DNA of 64,000 nt. Source: Adiantum capillus-veneris (taxonomy: Eukaryota; Streptophyta; Polypodiopsida; Polypodiales; Pteridaceae). Under the pieces are notes generated by a model, which saw nothing but the letters and a program-made list of their open reading frames with translations, searched no databases and was not told the DNA's origin. Positions 37,363 to 51,800 of the stretch are shown in pieces (position 1 is the first letter of the stretch; every line of letters starts with the position of its first letter). The position numbers and the translations under genes were made by a program. The stretch is from NCBI GenBank assembly GCA_014529385.2, contig CM043958.1, positions 83,413,025-83,477,024 on the forward strand. Reading direction: 5' to 3'.

Positions 37363-37380
37363 TTCCTGGCAGCGGCGCCA
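37363..37380 (-). other. Element A primer binding site (tRNA-Asp), copy 1
   Basis: On the minus strand tggcgccgctgccaggaa, next to the LTR end at 37385. It matches the B PBS except near the distal end. Confidence 0.85.
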
Positions 37381-37384
37381 AAAA

Positions 37385-37744
<360 letters not shown>

Positions 37745-37821
37745 AATAGCTTGAGTTCTTTCTTCTGACTCACAAGGGCCAAAAAGAAGCAGGGCTGATA
37801 AGTGTTTTTGGTGCACCTCAT

Positions 37822-38361
37822 CTACATCTCTATTAAACCGCCCATTACGTGATCACACAAACAGCTATCACAGTAATAGCAGGTGTTTGGGCGCTCTGTT
37901 AAAGGCAAGATACGAGTTGCCAAGACCAACCCATACTCCCGTGTGCGCGGAGTACATTTAAAATAACCTCTTAATTGATGACCATAACTTCGATACAAAT
38001 AGATCTTTTGGGATGGAAGGAATTGGGCTAGCAGGTATAACCGCTCTGAAAAACCTGGCTTCATTGAATGTTCTACGTAATAATACTATGGCCCTAGGCC
38101 CAGAGCCTCTGTAACCATAGCCAATCTGATATTGTTCCTAAAGTGCTCACGACCCCAAAGGGTTACACGAGTCACTCGACTTTTGTATGACCACCATTTA
38201 GTCTGGGATACTGAGGTTCCTAATTGTGGGAATAGATATAGTTCATAACGGAGTAATGTTGCTCTCCGTGTAGAGTCACCTGATTGATAAAGGTGTGCTT
38301 TTGCTATGGAAAAAACCACTTCTTGATTGTAGGCCATTTTTTTAGCACTCCTGATATGCAA
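37822..38361 (-). pseudogene. Unidentified ORF with one in-frame TAG, block F
   Basis: Minus strand. A 91-codon frame (38361-38086) ends at TAG and the same frame continues open for 87 more codons to 37822, so a single stop divides about 179 codons. The first half is rich in R, Y and W (T-K-W-W-S-Y-K-S-R-V-T-R-V-T-L-W). The C-terminus holds C-Y-Y-C-D-S-C-L-C-D-H, a possible metal site. No family was recognised. It points away from the TATA-driven gene on the plus strand. It could be an old gene with one nonsense mutation or a chance frame. Confidence 0.3.
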
Positions 38362-38554
38362 ACATCCGGATATGTATATTACTTTTGTACAGTTACTCCT
38401 TACTGCTACCTTGGATTGGTTTATATTTTAGTGTCTTCTGGCTTTTATAGACTCACTTTTTGACTTTGAATCAGAATTGGAAGTCAGAATTAATCACAAA
38501 AATGTGTTGTTAATATGCAGTATATCGTACACTGTTTAGTTCCTTGCTGGTATA

Positions 38555-38978
38555 CTGTACCCCAGTTATTGGATGCTTGACTTAAGCCGAGTATAATGGT
38601 TTGTGGATTCTTGGGATGTGTGAGATAAACCTGAGCCTGGTTTAGAAAAGCTCGATAGTCGATTCGAACCAGGGTATCGACTACATTGGGGTTTCTAGTT
38701 GGTATTCAGTATGTGACTAGATATATATTTGATTTGACCTTGCTTTAAGGTAAATAAACATCTCTATATACTATACCCAGTTGCTGGGTGCATGACATAT
38801 GCCGAGGATTAGGGTGTGTGGATTTTGTATTGGGATGTGTGACTAAACTTGAGCAAGGTTAAAAAATCTCGATTGTCGATTTGAACCGGGTATCGACGGC
38901 ATTGATGTGTCTAGTTGGTATACATTATAAGACTAGATATTTTATGATGTGACCTTGCTTTAAGGTAAATAGCATCTC
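38555..38978. repeat. Two-unit ~215-bp tandem repeat upstream of a TATA box
   Basis: Units at about 38555-38768 and 38769-38978 share tgggatgtgtga, tcgattcgaacc/tcgatttgaacc, gggtatcgac, gtttctagttggtat/gtgtctagttggtat, gactagatat and gaccttgctttaaggtaaata in order. Repeated promoter-proximal modules are one explanation. Confidence 0.8.
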
Positions 38979-39221
38979 TCTCTCCATTTACACTCTGTAG
39001 CGCATTTTTACTGCCTCTTTGTTGTGTTGGGCTGCTTGCAACACGTTTGTGCCTGCGCTAGGGTTGAGGTGGCATGTGAGTGTAGTTGCAAATATTGATG
39101 TAAGGTCAGACCGGATCTTCAGTTGGGACTATCCCTGAGTATCTGGCCCGTATGGGTGGCGTCTAACTCTGTAGCTGGACCGTGACAATGGCGGATATGC
39201 TCTCGATTTGCTTCAGCAAAG

Positions 39222-39228
39222 TATAAAT
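39222..39228 (+). promoter_or_regulatory. TATA box in block F
   Basis: tataaat in agcaaagtataaatgcccc, 115 bp before an ATG at 39337. The spacing suits a plant core promoter with a short leader. Confidence 0.4.
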
Positions 39229-39336
39229 GCCCCCTGAAATTGTGAGTACTCTTACTCACTTGGCATCGTGCTGTACTCACTTGTGTGCATTCTATACTGT
39301 GTGGGTGAGTAGATACTTTCTACTGTGTGCTCAATC

Positions 39337-42068
39337 ATGCTGAAAAAGAACGTGAAGGAGATTGTGGACGCTTCGTCGTCTCCCAATCTACAGGTTTTAT
39401 AAAAAATTCTTTGTCTTGCATTTGGGAATCTCTATGTAGCTTCGCTGTAACTATTTTTTGATTTTTTTAATAAAAAAACCAGGTATTCTGTTTCCGGATA
39501 TTAAACCTAAAGCTAATATGTCATTGTGAAGCTTTGTTGATAATAAGATGTGAATGGTTTTTAAAAAAAAAACCAGTAATATAGAGTTATGAGAAATGGA
39601 AACTTGTTCCGGATACTTTACTTACAGGTCTTTGGGAGTTAATGTATGTGTGGGTACATCTCTGCTATGTGACAGTTTGGAATTTATATAAATCTATGAC
39701 TAAGGATGGTCGTTGTCGTAAAATAAACAAAAAATTAAGTTGTAACCTGGTTCTGGAAACTGAGTGAATGGATCAGTTAAACTAAGTACTGCCTGGATTC
39801 TTGTGAATGATGGGAGTAGTATGCATGATTGCCGTATACAGTGCTATAAAATTGGTTCTCTGATGAAAATTTGGTTTTTTAAAAAAAGGGGGAAACTGCC
39901 AGGTAAGAGGCCGTTTTTGCTACCGAGGAAAGTGTACTGTATGGTACTTTTTAGAATGGAATTGTATATTGGGGCTATGATGTTATGATTCGGTAAACAA
40001 CTGCTCAATAGATGAAATGAACTCTTGTAAAATAAAAAAAAACCAAAAATTCACTAAAAAAATGAGCTGTTGATTTGATATTTTGGTTTATGGCTTCACT
40101 AATTTACTGTTGTCCTTTGTGTAAAATGACAGTAACTTGATAAATTTACTCTCTTGTTTGGGTTCCTATTGCATTAGATCTGCGGTACACCTGTTTGAGG
40201 GCACTTAATACTGGTTTCTGTCAAGGCGTCTTGACTTCTCTTATTGCTCTTTTTCTTATTCGTGATAATGCTAAGAGTTGCTACACATCCGTTATTGAAT
40301 ATGAGTGGCAATACATACTCGGTTTGTATATGGAGCTAAAGTATGGCAGCACATACTGGATTTATTAAAGCTGGTTCCAAGATACGGTTTTTTTCACATA
40401 AGATGATGTTCTTTTTTATATTGTTCGGTGAATTACCTTTACTTCAATAGGGAAATTGAGTTCTATATGGCTTGGCTGGGTTGGAACCTCGGCTATTCTA
40501 TAAAATTTGTTGGTCTTCATTTGCTGGTTTCAAAAAAAACACTAAAAGAAAATATAGGAGCTGACTCTAACCTAGCATCTTGCAGTATATAGAATAGTGC
40601 TTCTAGGCGTAGGTTATAAAGACCTCGGTTTTATGGAAAGTCATATAAACTCCCTTTTATACTGATCTTTTCTGGTTTTTCTTATGTCGTATCTGTCTCG
40701 GACCAGGTCCGAGTCTGATCGAAGGACTGACTCACCTAGGGCTTTATATTTTTTAATTAAAACAACAGTTTATTTCTGGCTAGTGATACAATATAACAGA
40801 CATGACATGATAAGCATTAATATTTCTTGAGAAATATAGTCTTTTTATAATTAAAAAAATATAAATCTTAACAGGGGGAGTGTACTCAGATTTATAAATG
40901 TGTAAAAATCTTTAAAGATCCTTTTTAAAGATATCTCAAGGTGTTTTTAAAAATCGGTCCTTATAGTAGGATCTGTTCTAAATGTTCTCAAACCACAAGG
41001 ATGAGGTTGTCCTTAATTCAGCCGTGTTTTTGGCTTGAGATTAACTTTACCTACCGCAAATGAGTGAAATTCTCTCCTATCAGATAAAAAAGGAAGTTTT
41101 TCGTTTCTCCAAAAAACTTAGTGTAGCAAAAGATGTTTCAAAAAAGAGAGAGATATATATATATTAAATTGAGGAATAAACAGATACATAGCTACTTTAT
41201 GGGTGTGCAAGTTCCTTTATCAGATTGGCAAAATTGCCAAAGAATGGTTTATTTCAAAACTAAACAATATACTTGTTAAGAACGATATGTTTTTTTAAGG
41301 TGACATGGATAACAACTGGGATGCCCTGCATCACCTGCGTACAGTCACGTGCTAACGAATTTTTTTCTTGTGGCTATGGGTGCAAGTGAGGGCTACCTTC
41401 CTTGATTAAATTGTCCAGTTCTTAACAAATGGAGGATATCTTAATGTGACGTAAATTATCCCAGACTTTGGGTTTATGGATTCTTGAACTATATCTTGTT
41501 ATCTTCATTACCTTGTACAAAATTTATTTTCAACTGCAAATAAATTATTGTGCAATGCCACTGTACTTTTCTAGAATTTATGGTCTGTGAACAGCTAGTG
41601 TTCGTTTGCGTTTATGTATATAGATTTAAAAGTGCTACACACACAATAAATGCAAAAGGGGATTGACTGGTCGGTTGGTCTCTCTCAGACTATGATTCTA
41701 GAATCTTTCGCCTATGATAGTATAATGATTATACTCTTATAGGCTGGGGTGCTATCACACAGTCTTTGTGTTTTTTTAAACCTGACTGGTGATAAGGTTG
41801 CTAGCACTACCATACCACTTTTTATTTATTTATTGATTTATTTATTTTTCACTCTTGTTAGATATTATCATTTACTTTATTTATTACTTCTGTTTACCAG
41901 GTTGTGGGAAAGCTCACTGCAAGAATGAAAGTCTGTTCTGACCCTGGAAAAAGAGCTATGATTTCAGAAAAACTTCGTCTAGCTAAAGATATAGAAAAAA
42001 CCTTCCCTTGTGTCTCTTATAGGGCTCGGCCCTATCTACATAGGGCTGTAAAATTCAAAAAGATGTAA
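39337..42068 (+). CDS. Putative two-exon small gene 1 in block F (74 aa)
   Basis: Exon 1 39337-39393 (M-L-K-K-N-V-K-E-I-V-D ... N-L-Q) ends at cag|gttttat. A 2.5-kb AT-rich intron ends tgtttaccag. Exon 2 41901-42068 begins V-V-G-K-L-T-A-R-M-K-V and ends R-A-R-P-Y-L-H-R-A-V-K-F-K-K-M, TAA. Phase 0 on both sides. The product is small and basic with no recognised domain. Gene 2 (43443-44298) has a similar layout and a similar C-terminus. Splice sites are predicted by eye only; chance is a real possibility, although two parallel structures argue against it. Confidence 0.3.
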
Positions 42069-42179
42069 CTGGTTGCATTTGTTCCTCCGGTCTAGACTCC
42101 TCGTCCTAGAAGTTGGAATTCTAACTTATGATATTTTTGCATATTGTTCCCCTTTCAGAAGGACTTGCTCGAAGATTCT

Positions 42180-43372
<1,193 letters not shown>

Positions 43373-44603
43373 GTCCAGCGGAGGTAACGGTTTCAAGGAG
43401 AGCACTATCTTGAACATCCAAAGGCAAACGGAGAACTTCAAGATGTCTACTGCAAGTAACAATCAGGTGAACTTATATTGAAAGCCTTGAGTATAAAGGT
43501 TTTTTTCAAAAAATAAGAGCAAAGCTTTGTTTTTTCTTATCAGTTTGTCTTGTAAGTATTATCGGGCATAAAGAGGTATCAATACTTTGCATGAGGGTTT
43601 AGGATAACCTCATATAAAGAAAAAGTCAGTGTGTAAAGACCGATTTTTTTTTAAGGATAGAACAAACAAAATTCTGCCAAAATTTTCACAAAAATGGTTC
43701 GTAGTATATACTTATTTTTAAACCATATTGAGAAAGGCTGCCCCTAAGCAACATACAGTGTATAAGAACTAATACAGAAAACCTTAGATACAAGGTTTGT
43801 AAGTAAAAACGAAAGGTTTTAAAGCTGCTCTTCTTTATGATTAATACTTTATTTTATAAGACACCTCTTGTAAAGACAGATGTCTGTCTCGTTTGGAATA
43901 TGATTTTTTTGAGAAATAAACGGTTTTACAAACAAAATGCTGTCGAAATTTTCAAAAAATCAGGAGTACTTATAGATTAGAATGCTTACTTATATACCAT
44001 AACGATAGGGTTGCCCCTATAGCGACACATAGTATAGTCTCTAAAGAATGCAAAACTCATAATCATTGATGACAAACAGGCGTACAGGCAGACAACTAGG
44101 ATGAGTGTCACTCGTGATATATTCAAGCTACAAAGGATTTGGGACAAGCTCATGGAAGCACACAAAGGGAAAAATCAAACCAAGCCATTAGCAATTAGAG
44201 ACCCCATTTCCAAACCTTGTAAACCTGTAAGAAATTTCACAGACCGTAAACCACCATACCTACATAGACGAGCAAAAGAAAATGTAACATATACCTAGGA
44301 GTAGGGTTGGGCTTCAGGGTGTGACAGCGATAACAAGCAATGGGGATTGCTTGATATACCTGTCACTCATTTAGTGAAAATTAATTCTAATTGATTGTAC
44401 TTGTGGTTGGTTGGCAGGTAAAGATCCCTGCTTTCATCTGATAGGAGTTCCGGCTTAAAGCTCCTATTTTTTTATGTACCGAAGGATCTTGTAACAATTT
44501 TTGTATAAAAAAGTTCTACTTTTCTTTGTTGTAACCATATGATAAGTGCAAATAGTATTTAAGTTCTCTCAGTATATGATTCTAAGTGATGGGATTTTTT
44601 AAT

Positions 44604-44605
<2 letters not shown>
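43373..44605. other. Block F, right part
   Basis: Continues after the second CA run with the same AT-rich, intron-like character as 37745-42179. It carries putative gene 2. It ends at 'tttttaatcaaa' directly before a third CA run that belongs to A's LTR. Confidence 0.5.
43443..44298 (+). CDS. Putative two-exon small gene 2 in block F (about 80 aa)
   Basis: Exon 1 from ATG 43443 (M-S-T-A-S-N-N-Q) ends at aatcag|gtgaac (donor 43467). The open frame also extends upstream of this ATG. Exon 2 starts at about 44080 after gatgacaaacag (A-Y-R-Q-T-T-R-M-S-V-T-R-D) and ends R-K-P-P-Y-L-H-R-R-A-K-E-N-V-T-Y-T, TAG 44298. Shared with gene 1: exon 1 ending N-x-Q, a phase-0 intron, T-x-R-M-x-V near the exon 2 start, and P-Y-L-H-R near the C-terminus. 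No promoter is evident; the duplicated LTR segment lies just upstream. Function unknown. Confidence 0.3.
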
Positions 44606-44688
<83 letters not shown>

Positions 44689-44939
44689 GGAGATGAAGAA
44701 GAAGATGGAGATGGAGCAAGAGTACTCTTCAATTGCACAAATGAGATAATGAGTGATTTTTAGGTTTAGGTGACTTTTATATGAGCTTTCCCATTCACAC
44801 TTCGGCGCTTATGCTTAGCCAACTAACCCTTGAATGTTCCAATTAGAGTGCCTTTCTCATCGGCGATCACTCTATTGTTTTCCTATTGGACCGACAAGCC
44901 CGGACCATGACTTCTAGAAGTAACACCGGTGGGTTAACA
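44606..44939 (-). repeat. Element A 5' LTR, promoter half
   Basis: (CA)n to about 44687, then the inverse of B LTR 7751-8060: aaggagatgaagaagaag, TATA box ttttata (44775-44781, minus strand), ggcgatcactct, ending gggttaaca. It completes the LTR whose other half is at 37385-37744. Confidence 0.85.
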
Positions 44940-44944
44940 GTATC

Positions 44945-47460
44945 TATAAAGAATTTCCCTTAGAATCCAAGTAAGAGTTGAAGTACGAGCCATAGAGAAA
45001 GCATGCCCCAATCAAGTGAGCTATCATGCTCAAACAAGCCAAGTAAAATGGGAAAAGGAGACAACAAATTTTGCCTAGTATATCATTCCACATCACTTTA
45101 CCCTCATCTAGTGGGTAATGAAGCCAACATCCCTAGAGCAATCTTGGGTAATTCTATGAAGAAAGCATGCCAAATCATACCATACCCAGATACAACCAAT
45201 TTATGAGAATAGAATATTAGTTTGAGAAAAAGGACTAGCCACATCCAGAGATCAAGGTTAAAAGACCATAAAATGAGCCATAGACCAGATATCCAATCAA
45301 GACATAGTCACAAATGTTACCCGCTACTAAACTCAGGTAGAGATCAAATCATAGTGAGTACTATAATACCTAAAACCCTTCAAATTCCTAGCTAGGGAGA
45401 GTCATTTTTATGTCTGAGGTAGGCTCACATCTTAGAGATCCAAAATACCCAAGAACTTAGGAGAAGTTGATATTGTAACAATAATTCAAAAAAAAAGAGT
45501 TTAAGATCCATATGATTACCAAGAGAACTAATCTAAACATCAACCACCAACAAATAGTCAACCAGTACCCAATCAACCCTCTTTTTATAATTAATAACCA
45601 TAAATAGAACCATTTGATTCAATTAGGCCAATTGAAGTCAGTCAGCATGGAATTCACATCCTAATGCACATATTCAGTAGTTAATATTGCTAGTACAAAG
45701 CAAAGTCAATAGAAATATACACTTTCTTTTTGCATGCAGCACCCAACAAGGACATAAAACATCCTTTTTAGAATCAATGTTGCAAGGCAAGAACCAAATC
45801 CTAGCATAGTAAGTTTCCAAATAATGAGTGAGCTTTAAAAGTTTTTTTGAGTTCAATTTCAAGTAAGAGCAGGAGCAAAAGATCAGAGTTTATGAAGAGG
45901 CAAAGCACCCCAGAAATAACAGACGTAAGCAAGTTTTCCAAACATCCAAAACCCTGTATCCACTCAAATTTTAGCAGCAAATCTCTTTCCTATGGTCTTG
46001 TAAATCAAAACTTATAAGCCAAAATCATTTCTCAAAAAATTCCCATGTAACTCTCCGAAGGAATATAAATGATTGACCAGTAAACCACCGCATAACACTC
46101 CATAATAGAAACTAGTGTCAGCATTTCATCCACCTCAGTAGAGAGATTAAGCCAAATAACAATAGATATTCATGGTATTATCTGCGAAATGTATGTATCA
46201 TAACCAGATTATAACTTGCAAATTTATCATTTTAGTGAGTTACTCCCTTATCTTCCTACATAAAAAATTCAACCATTCATTCTTTATGGGCAGATAGAAA
46301 GGAGTGGAACCAGAATTGTACAACAAGTCACTAATACAAGGCAGGTATCCTTCAAAATCCTAACAAGCATAAACCATGCTTAGAGACCAGTATCTTTATA
46401 CAATGAACGGCAGTGACTTTGTAGATCGTGTGAGCATAAGCCTAATCGAGGGTTAGATTTAAGCCTCACCTTAAATGGTATCTAATAATAGAAATTTTTT
46501 TCCACATTTGGTTGTTTTAATTTCGCAAGGGATATCACAGCAAAACCAATGCTCAATTACTAGACCACAATCACCTTATTTGTTTTGCAAAAAGGCAAAA
46601 AGACAAAACGAACCCAAGTCTAAGTGAGGGGAGAAGAGCCCCTCACCTTTATGAAGGGGTAGTTGATTGGTATGAAGTAGCACAAAGCACATCAGCTAGT
46701 GTCGGAATATTGAAACAGGGGAAAACACTAAAAACCATCACTTATGGAGGTGCCGCGGCCGACTAGCACAGGACATTCTCTATAGGAGGGTAGGATGATT
46801 TACTCCTTAGAATCATACCAAGCAGTGGATGGCCCAAATTCCATGCCAAGCCACCCACCATCAAGCTAGGTTATCAGAATGAAATGTGTTTCATCCTGAA
46901 GCACCATGAGTGAAAGGGGAAGAGACCTGTTGCGATAGAGTGCATTAACCCTGTATTGCAGAGTGAAATCTCTTTATGCTAGAATGGAAGGAAACCTAAC
47001 AATTAATTTCCTTTATGGTTTATATTTTTAAGGGATTTATCCCACTGAGCCTATTGGTTCACACTAAACCATGCTAACCAAGATGGCAGTGTAAGGAATT
47101 TATCCCATTGAGCCTATCTTCAAGAAATTGGTTCACACTAAACCATGCTAACCAAGATGGCAGTGTAAGTAATAATCGGTATCAAGGACCCAATCAGAAT
47201 TACCCTATGAGGTGATTACAAGGTTTAATCTCAAGCAAGACACCATCATGCTCAAAATAAAACACTCATAGTCTGAAGTAATCATGATGCAATAATCTCA
47301 AAACCTTAGTCAATTTCTTAGAAGTGTATGAGTATGTGTGTATTAAGTTGGGTGAAGCCTTAGCTGCATAAATAGTTCAAGTAGCAATACTAGTAGGTTG
47401 AGTATAGTTGTAAGTGTAGCTTAGAAATATCTAACATGGTCAGATGTCATGTTGAAGTGT
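44945..47460. repeat. Copy 2 of the ~4.2-kb repeat, right part
   Basis: Resumes at the equivalent of position 479 and follows copy 1 closely until the GT run near 47460, equivalent to 2919. The last ~1.27 kb of the unit is absent. Around 47040-47165 it has a private ~65-bp tandem duplication containing tggttcacactaaaccatgctaa. Non-coding. Confidence 0.85.
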
Positions 47461-48388
47461 GTGTGTGTGTGTGTGTGTATGTGTGTGTGTGGAGTACAAT
47501 ACAATAGGGAAAGAGGGGAGGGGAGGTTTTGTGATTACCTTAAGTTGTAGATATGGTTGATCGTTAGGTTGAGCATCCTATGACGATCGCGGTAAGCCCC
47601 CCTTCAAACACTCCTTCACAAACGACCCAAAAATGTGTTAGTGTGTGTGTGTGTGTGTGTGTGTGTGAGGGAGAAGGAGGGGAGAGATGGACAAAGGAGA
47701 GAGAGGTAGAGGGCGTGGGAGGTAGAGTAGGGAGGGTTGGGTAAGGTGTAAGTGCGATGACAGAGAAGAGAGGGCATAGTATGCCACAAATACGCGGCAT
47801 ACTCTGCCATTCTTTCTTTTTTAAGGCGCCAGTGATTACCACAAATATTACCACGGTATAACTTCATTTCAAAAGGATAGAAATGTATCCAAGGTAGCAA
47901 GGGGGGGGGGCGAGGGGGGGGGATACAAACCACCCCCTTCTACCTTTAGATAGACATAATGTCATACATAGCCTTTTGATTTTTTTAATGATTCTTTTCT
48001 TTGTTTAATTTTTCCTATTAAGCATTTTATACTAACATATACTTAAACAATAAACATATGTTTATTTATAGGACCTTTTTTATGTTTTTTATATGCGTTT
48101 TAAAATGTTTTTGTACTATTTGCGATTAAAAACCAAACCATTTAGTATAAATACTGATTGCACTTTACTTAAAAAAGATTTATAGCACTCATTCTCTTTG
48201 AATTTTTAGTCATTTTTTTTTTCATTGAAATATGTAATTGACACTATTTTCTCTAATTAATTGTTTATTTTTTTGGACACAGATGGCTAAACATATATTT
48301 TTAAAATTATAATCTCTCTTTTACGCGTGTGCACGATGAGTAGGATAATCGTGGCCCTTGGAATGGCCTTGAACATGATCGGTGGCTG
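47461..48388. other. Non-coding spacer with GT runs and G-rich tract
   Basis: GT microsatellites at 47457-47490 and 47640-47667, a purine-rich stretch 47667-47740, a G run near 47902-47930, then AT-rich DNA. No gene recognised. Confidence 0.7.
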
Positions 48389-48829
48389 ATGGACAAACTC
48401 CCTTGTCCTTGCGCCATGTTCAAAAGGGCAATCCCTTGCTTGAGGCGCATTGCTTTGGAGCACGTGGAGAACGAAGGGCTTTGGTATCCTAAAAAAAGTG
48501 CTAAGAGAGATGAGAGCTCCACTCGTCCCTCACTTGAGGAGGTGTCCCATTGGTTTGTGTTCGGTGGTGGTATGCCAGTGCACAAGGCCAAACGACATAG
48601 ACAAGAGCTATTGGACGAATTAGACGTGGTGCATGGTGACCCTCCCACTAGTTCTACTTTGACAACTCCTCCTCTGGCATCTCAGTCGCACTTTGAGGTA
48701 GAGGATGAGCACATGTTTGATACGTGTGATGAGTTACTGGCTCACGAAGACGACGTGTGCGAGGAAGAATGTCAACCATGCACTCGACAGGCAGCGGCAA
48801 CGGAGCACAAATTGATGACGAGTACTTGA
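48389..48829 (+). CDS. Hypothetical ORF (146 aa)
   Basis: ATG M-D-K-L-P-C-P-C-A-M-F to TGA. The frame has a balanced amino-acid composition, with an acidic second half (F-E-V-E-D-E-H-M-F-D) and scattered Cys/His, unlike the surrounding AT-rich DNA. No domain was recognised. It may be a fragment of a decayed gene or transposon; no neighbouring coding pieces support it. Confidence 0.25.
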   Translation: MDKLPCPCAMFKRAIPCLRRIALEHVENEGLWYPKKSAKRDESSTRPSLEEVSHWFVFGGGMPVHKAKRHRQELLDELDVVHGDPPTSSTLTTPPLASQSHFEVEDEHMFDTCDELLAHEDDVCEEECQPCTRQAAATEHKLMTST

Positions 48830-51800
48830 ACACCTCTTTATGATGGTGCATAGTACTCGATGCTCTTGGCACTGTTGGAAGTCCTCAACTTGCCAGCAAA
48901 ATTCAGCTAGAGGAGCAATGCAAGTGTCGATGCACTCCTTGCGTAAGTTTGTTATATGGATTTTTATTCATCTCTCTCGCTTCATGGTGCCTACTTGCAA
49001 TTGTATTAATACACTTGTTTGTTATATTTTGATGGGAAAAATGTTGCCAAAAGATTACCACATACCTCTAGATCGTTGTTCAACGAGCTAGATTGTATGT
49101 CACTGCACTTGGCATGGAGTATGAGTGCATCCACACGTGAGCACAATTCAACCATCCCAAGGCAAGTCTAGCTATGACTCTCAACTACTTGAACCCTCAA
49201 GGAGGTGTTCCAAGAGTCTACTAGCCTACCAAGATAACGACTAACCCCTATTAGCCAGGGCATCGGTTTAGGGGCTTGATCAAGCGAGCCACGATGATTC
49301 CACTCCCTCCCAAGTGCCAATAAAGCGCTAGACCTAGCAAAGACACAACATAGCATATAAATTTGATTTTCAACGTGTCTTCTTGCATTTTGGCTACTCT
49401 TTCTTGACACTTCATTTGTAAAAATTTTAGCACTTTGTTTTATTGCTTACATTATAAGATATTCATGAAAAATGGACTAAGGGACTAAAGCCTAATCATA
49501 GCCCTAGGTCATGTTAGAAATGAGTGGGGTATTAAGACAATCACTAGGAATCTAGGACTACCTATGATTAGCACACATAAAACCAAAGTTTTAATGAGTT
49601 TAATATTCACAAAGCAAAATGTTGAAACTATAGTATGCCTAGATTTTGGAAATGAAAGGAACCATATCTTAGAAGCAAATTCACTTAGTCCAAGCATATA
49701 AGGAGTGAAGAGATAAAAAAGAGCATAGCATGGAAGGATTTCACATGTTCATGCTCTTCGAGCATCCTTGAGCAAAGCATCCACCCTTGTGTAGAGGCCC
49801 CTTGATTCCTTTTATTTGTAAGCTAAGTTTCCTGAAACTAAGTGTTAACAAATACAAGCTCCAAAATCCATTTACTGAAAGCCAAGGAAAACACACAAAA
49901 AACATTATTGCAATCCTAATGCTAGGGTCTCAAATACCCAAATTTGCCAAAGGGAAAAAACCCAAGGAGAAAAAAATAGCTTTGGTTATGCAATGATGAT
50001 CTTTAGTAGCAAATCTATACATACATATAAAAAATGAAAGAGAAAGCTTCTACATAAGCACATTTTGTAATTTTTACAATCTCTTATGCATTATCAAAAG
50101 CTGATTAATTGCTAGCTCAAATGGAATGTGAAAGTTTAGTCAAGCTAGAAATCATGCAACTTTTAATGAGATGAATTGGCTCTTTATAGCCAAATTATAC
50201 AACTGAAAGCTCTCAAAAAGTTGGCTGAAAACTAGCTCAAATGAAAAATTTAGCATTATAAACCAAGATTATAATGGAATAGCTCTAAATAGCCACATAT
50301 TGCAATGCCGAATCTCCACATTTGCAATGGAGTCCCACTTTAGCAATCAACCCTTCAAAATAAAGTACACTTGTTAGTGCCATTAAAGCATTTATGCACG
50401 CACATCAAGCACCAAAAATATCATGCTCAATCATAAATCCAACATGATTTCTCATGGCCCTTTGAACAAGCTCAATGGCTAGTGCTATGCAGTGATTTTT
50501 CATTCAAATCATGCACTAAAATGCAACAAACAATGTCATGCCCAAATTTTAATGCACACTCTTGCCCAATGTAACTCTCACAATCGAAACTCACATGAAA
50601 TGTGTCTTTTAAAGTAATGAAAATTCAACCAAGCACTCAAATACACAATCATAGCAATTAGTGTGCACACAAGTGATGCCTTTCATTTGCTCTCATACAA
50701 CAAGTATGGCATATAATTTAAAGGAGAGAGAGTGCTCATAAGAAGCTTAATTTGTAGTGCACAAAATCATTCTTCATTTGAGAGCATCAACAAAAGAAGA
50801 GGGGCTCCGAGTGGTGGGCCAAGGGGCCTAATTCTCATGGCAAAAAATTGCAGCCAAAAATCGGTAGGCAAGTGGAGACAGAGACTCATAATTGGTCATG
50901 TGGATGGTGCAGTAAAAGGGGACTGGTGGGCTGCTCTAGTGCTGAGGGTGGGCAATGCCCAATCATGTGTATATGTGAGGATGACGTAGCGAGGGAGGGT
51001 CAAGTTGCCAACATGTAGCGACTAACGAGGAGGTACAAAAGAAGGCAATTACTTATTGCACCTAGGCCCCACGTGTGTGTGGGTTGGCAAGATGCACCCG
51101 AGGCAGCTGAGACAGTGCACATCTTATTAGTAGCCTAGTGAAATGACTTGCGCACCAATTCATTGGTCAACCTATGTGGTGACGGGTCCGCATGGGATCT
51201 TCCATCCATATTGTGTTTTTATTCATTCCCTTTTTTTAAAAACCTACATATGGGGAGGTTCCCACACTCGATTCACAAAGGTGTGTTTTTTTTTAAAAGC
51301 TTGTACGTTATCGAAAGAGATTGAGAGTGAGTGTGAGAAGGCTTAGCCATGGACGCCTAGTGGGAGAGAGAGGGAAAGAATCTTTGATCAAAAGATATAC
51401 AAGGATTTGGGATAGGCTCTTCTTGTGTGTTGCTTAATGAAGATGAGCTCGTACATGTGAGTGTCAGACAGAGTGTTCATGCATGTGAGTGTCAACAACA
51501 TAATCGACCACATTTGTTTAGTAATCACATTGATCTTAATTGCAATTTGAATGCACATAACCACCAAAATTGAAGTATCAACCACTATTTTTAATTTTCA
51601 TTGATCATCCATTAATGATAAACATACAAGGAAACTCAATTGTGTATTAGAAATGCATATTCACTTTGGTTTTAATTCTCGCATTGACATCTCGAAATGA
51701 TGTTCAATCCCTCAATTGATATCAATTAAAATTGATTATTTACAAGCTCATAAAGGTATTATCATCCTGCTCTTAATTATTCCTTCAAGTCATTTGGTAT

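Larger units (their letters stand above)
37745..42179. other. Block F, left part: unidentified gene-like insertion
   Basis: AT-rich, intron-like sequence unrelated to the retrotransposons. It starts at the end of a CA run inside A's LTR. It contains a minus-strand reading frame (37822-38361), a two-unit ~215-bp tandem repeat, a TATA box and a putative two-exon gene. No terminal inverted repeats, LTRs or transposase were seen. Its other part is 43373-44605. It may be a captured host segment, an unknown mobile element or a chimaeric rearrangement. Confidence 0.5.

Noticed and set aside
38086-38088. Programmed stop read-through in the block F minus-strand ORF
   Set aside because: A single copy with one TAG cannot be told from a nonsense mutation; kept only as a possibility.
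48307-48648. Minus-strand frame opposite the 48389-48829 ORF
   Set aside because: Likely a mirror of the plus frame; the plus frame has the more protein-like composition.
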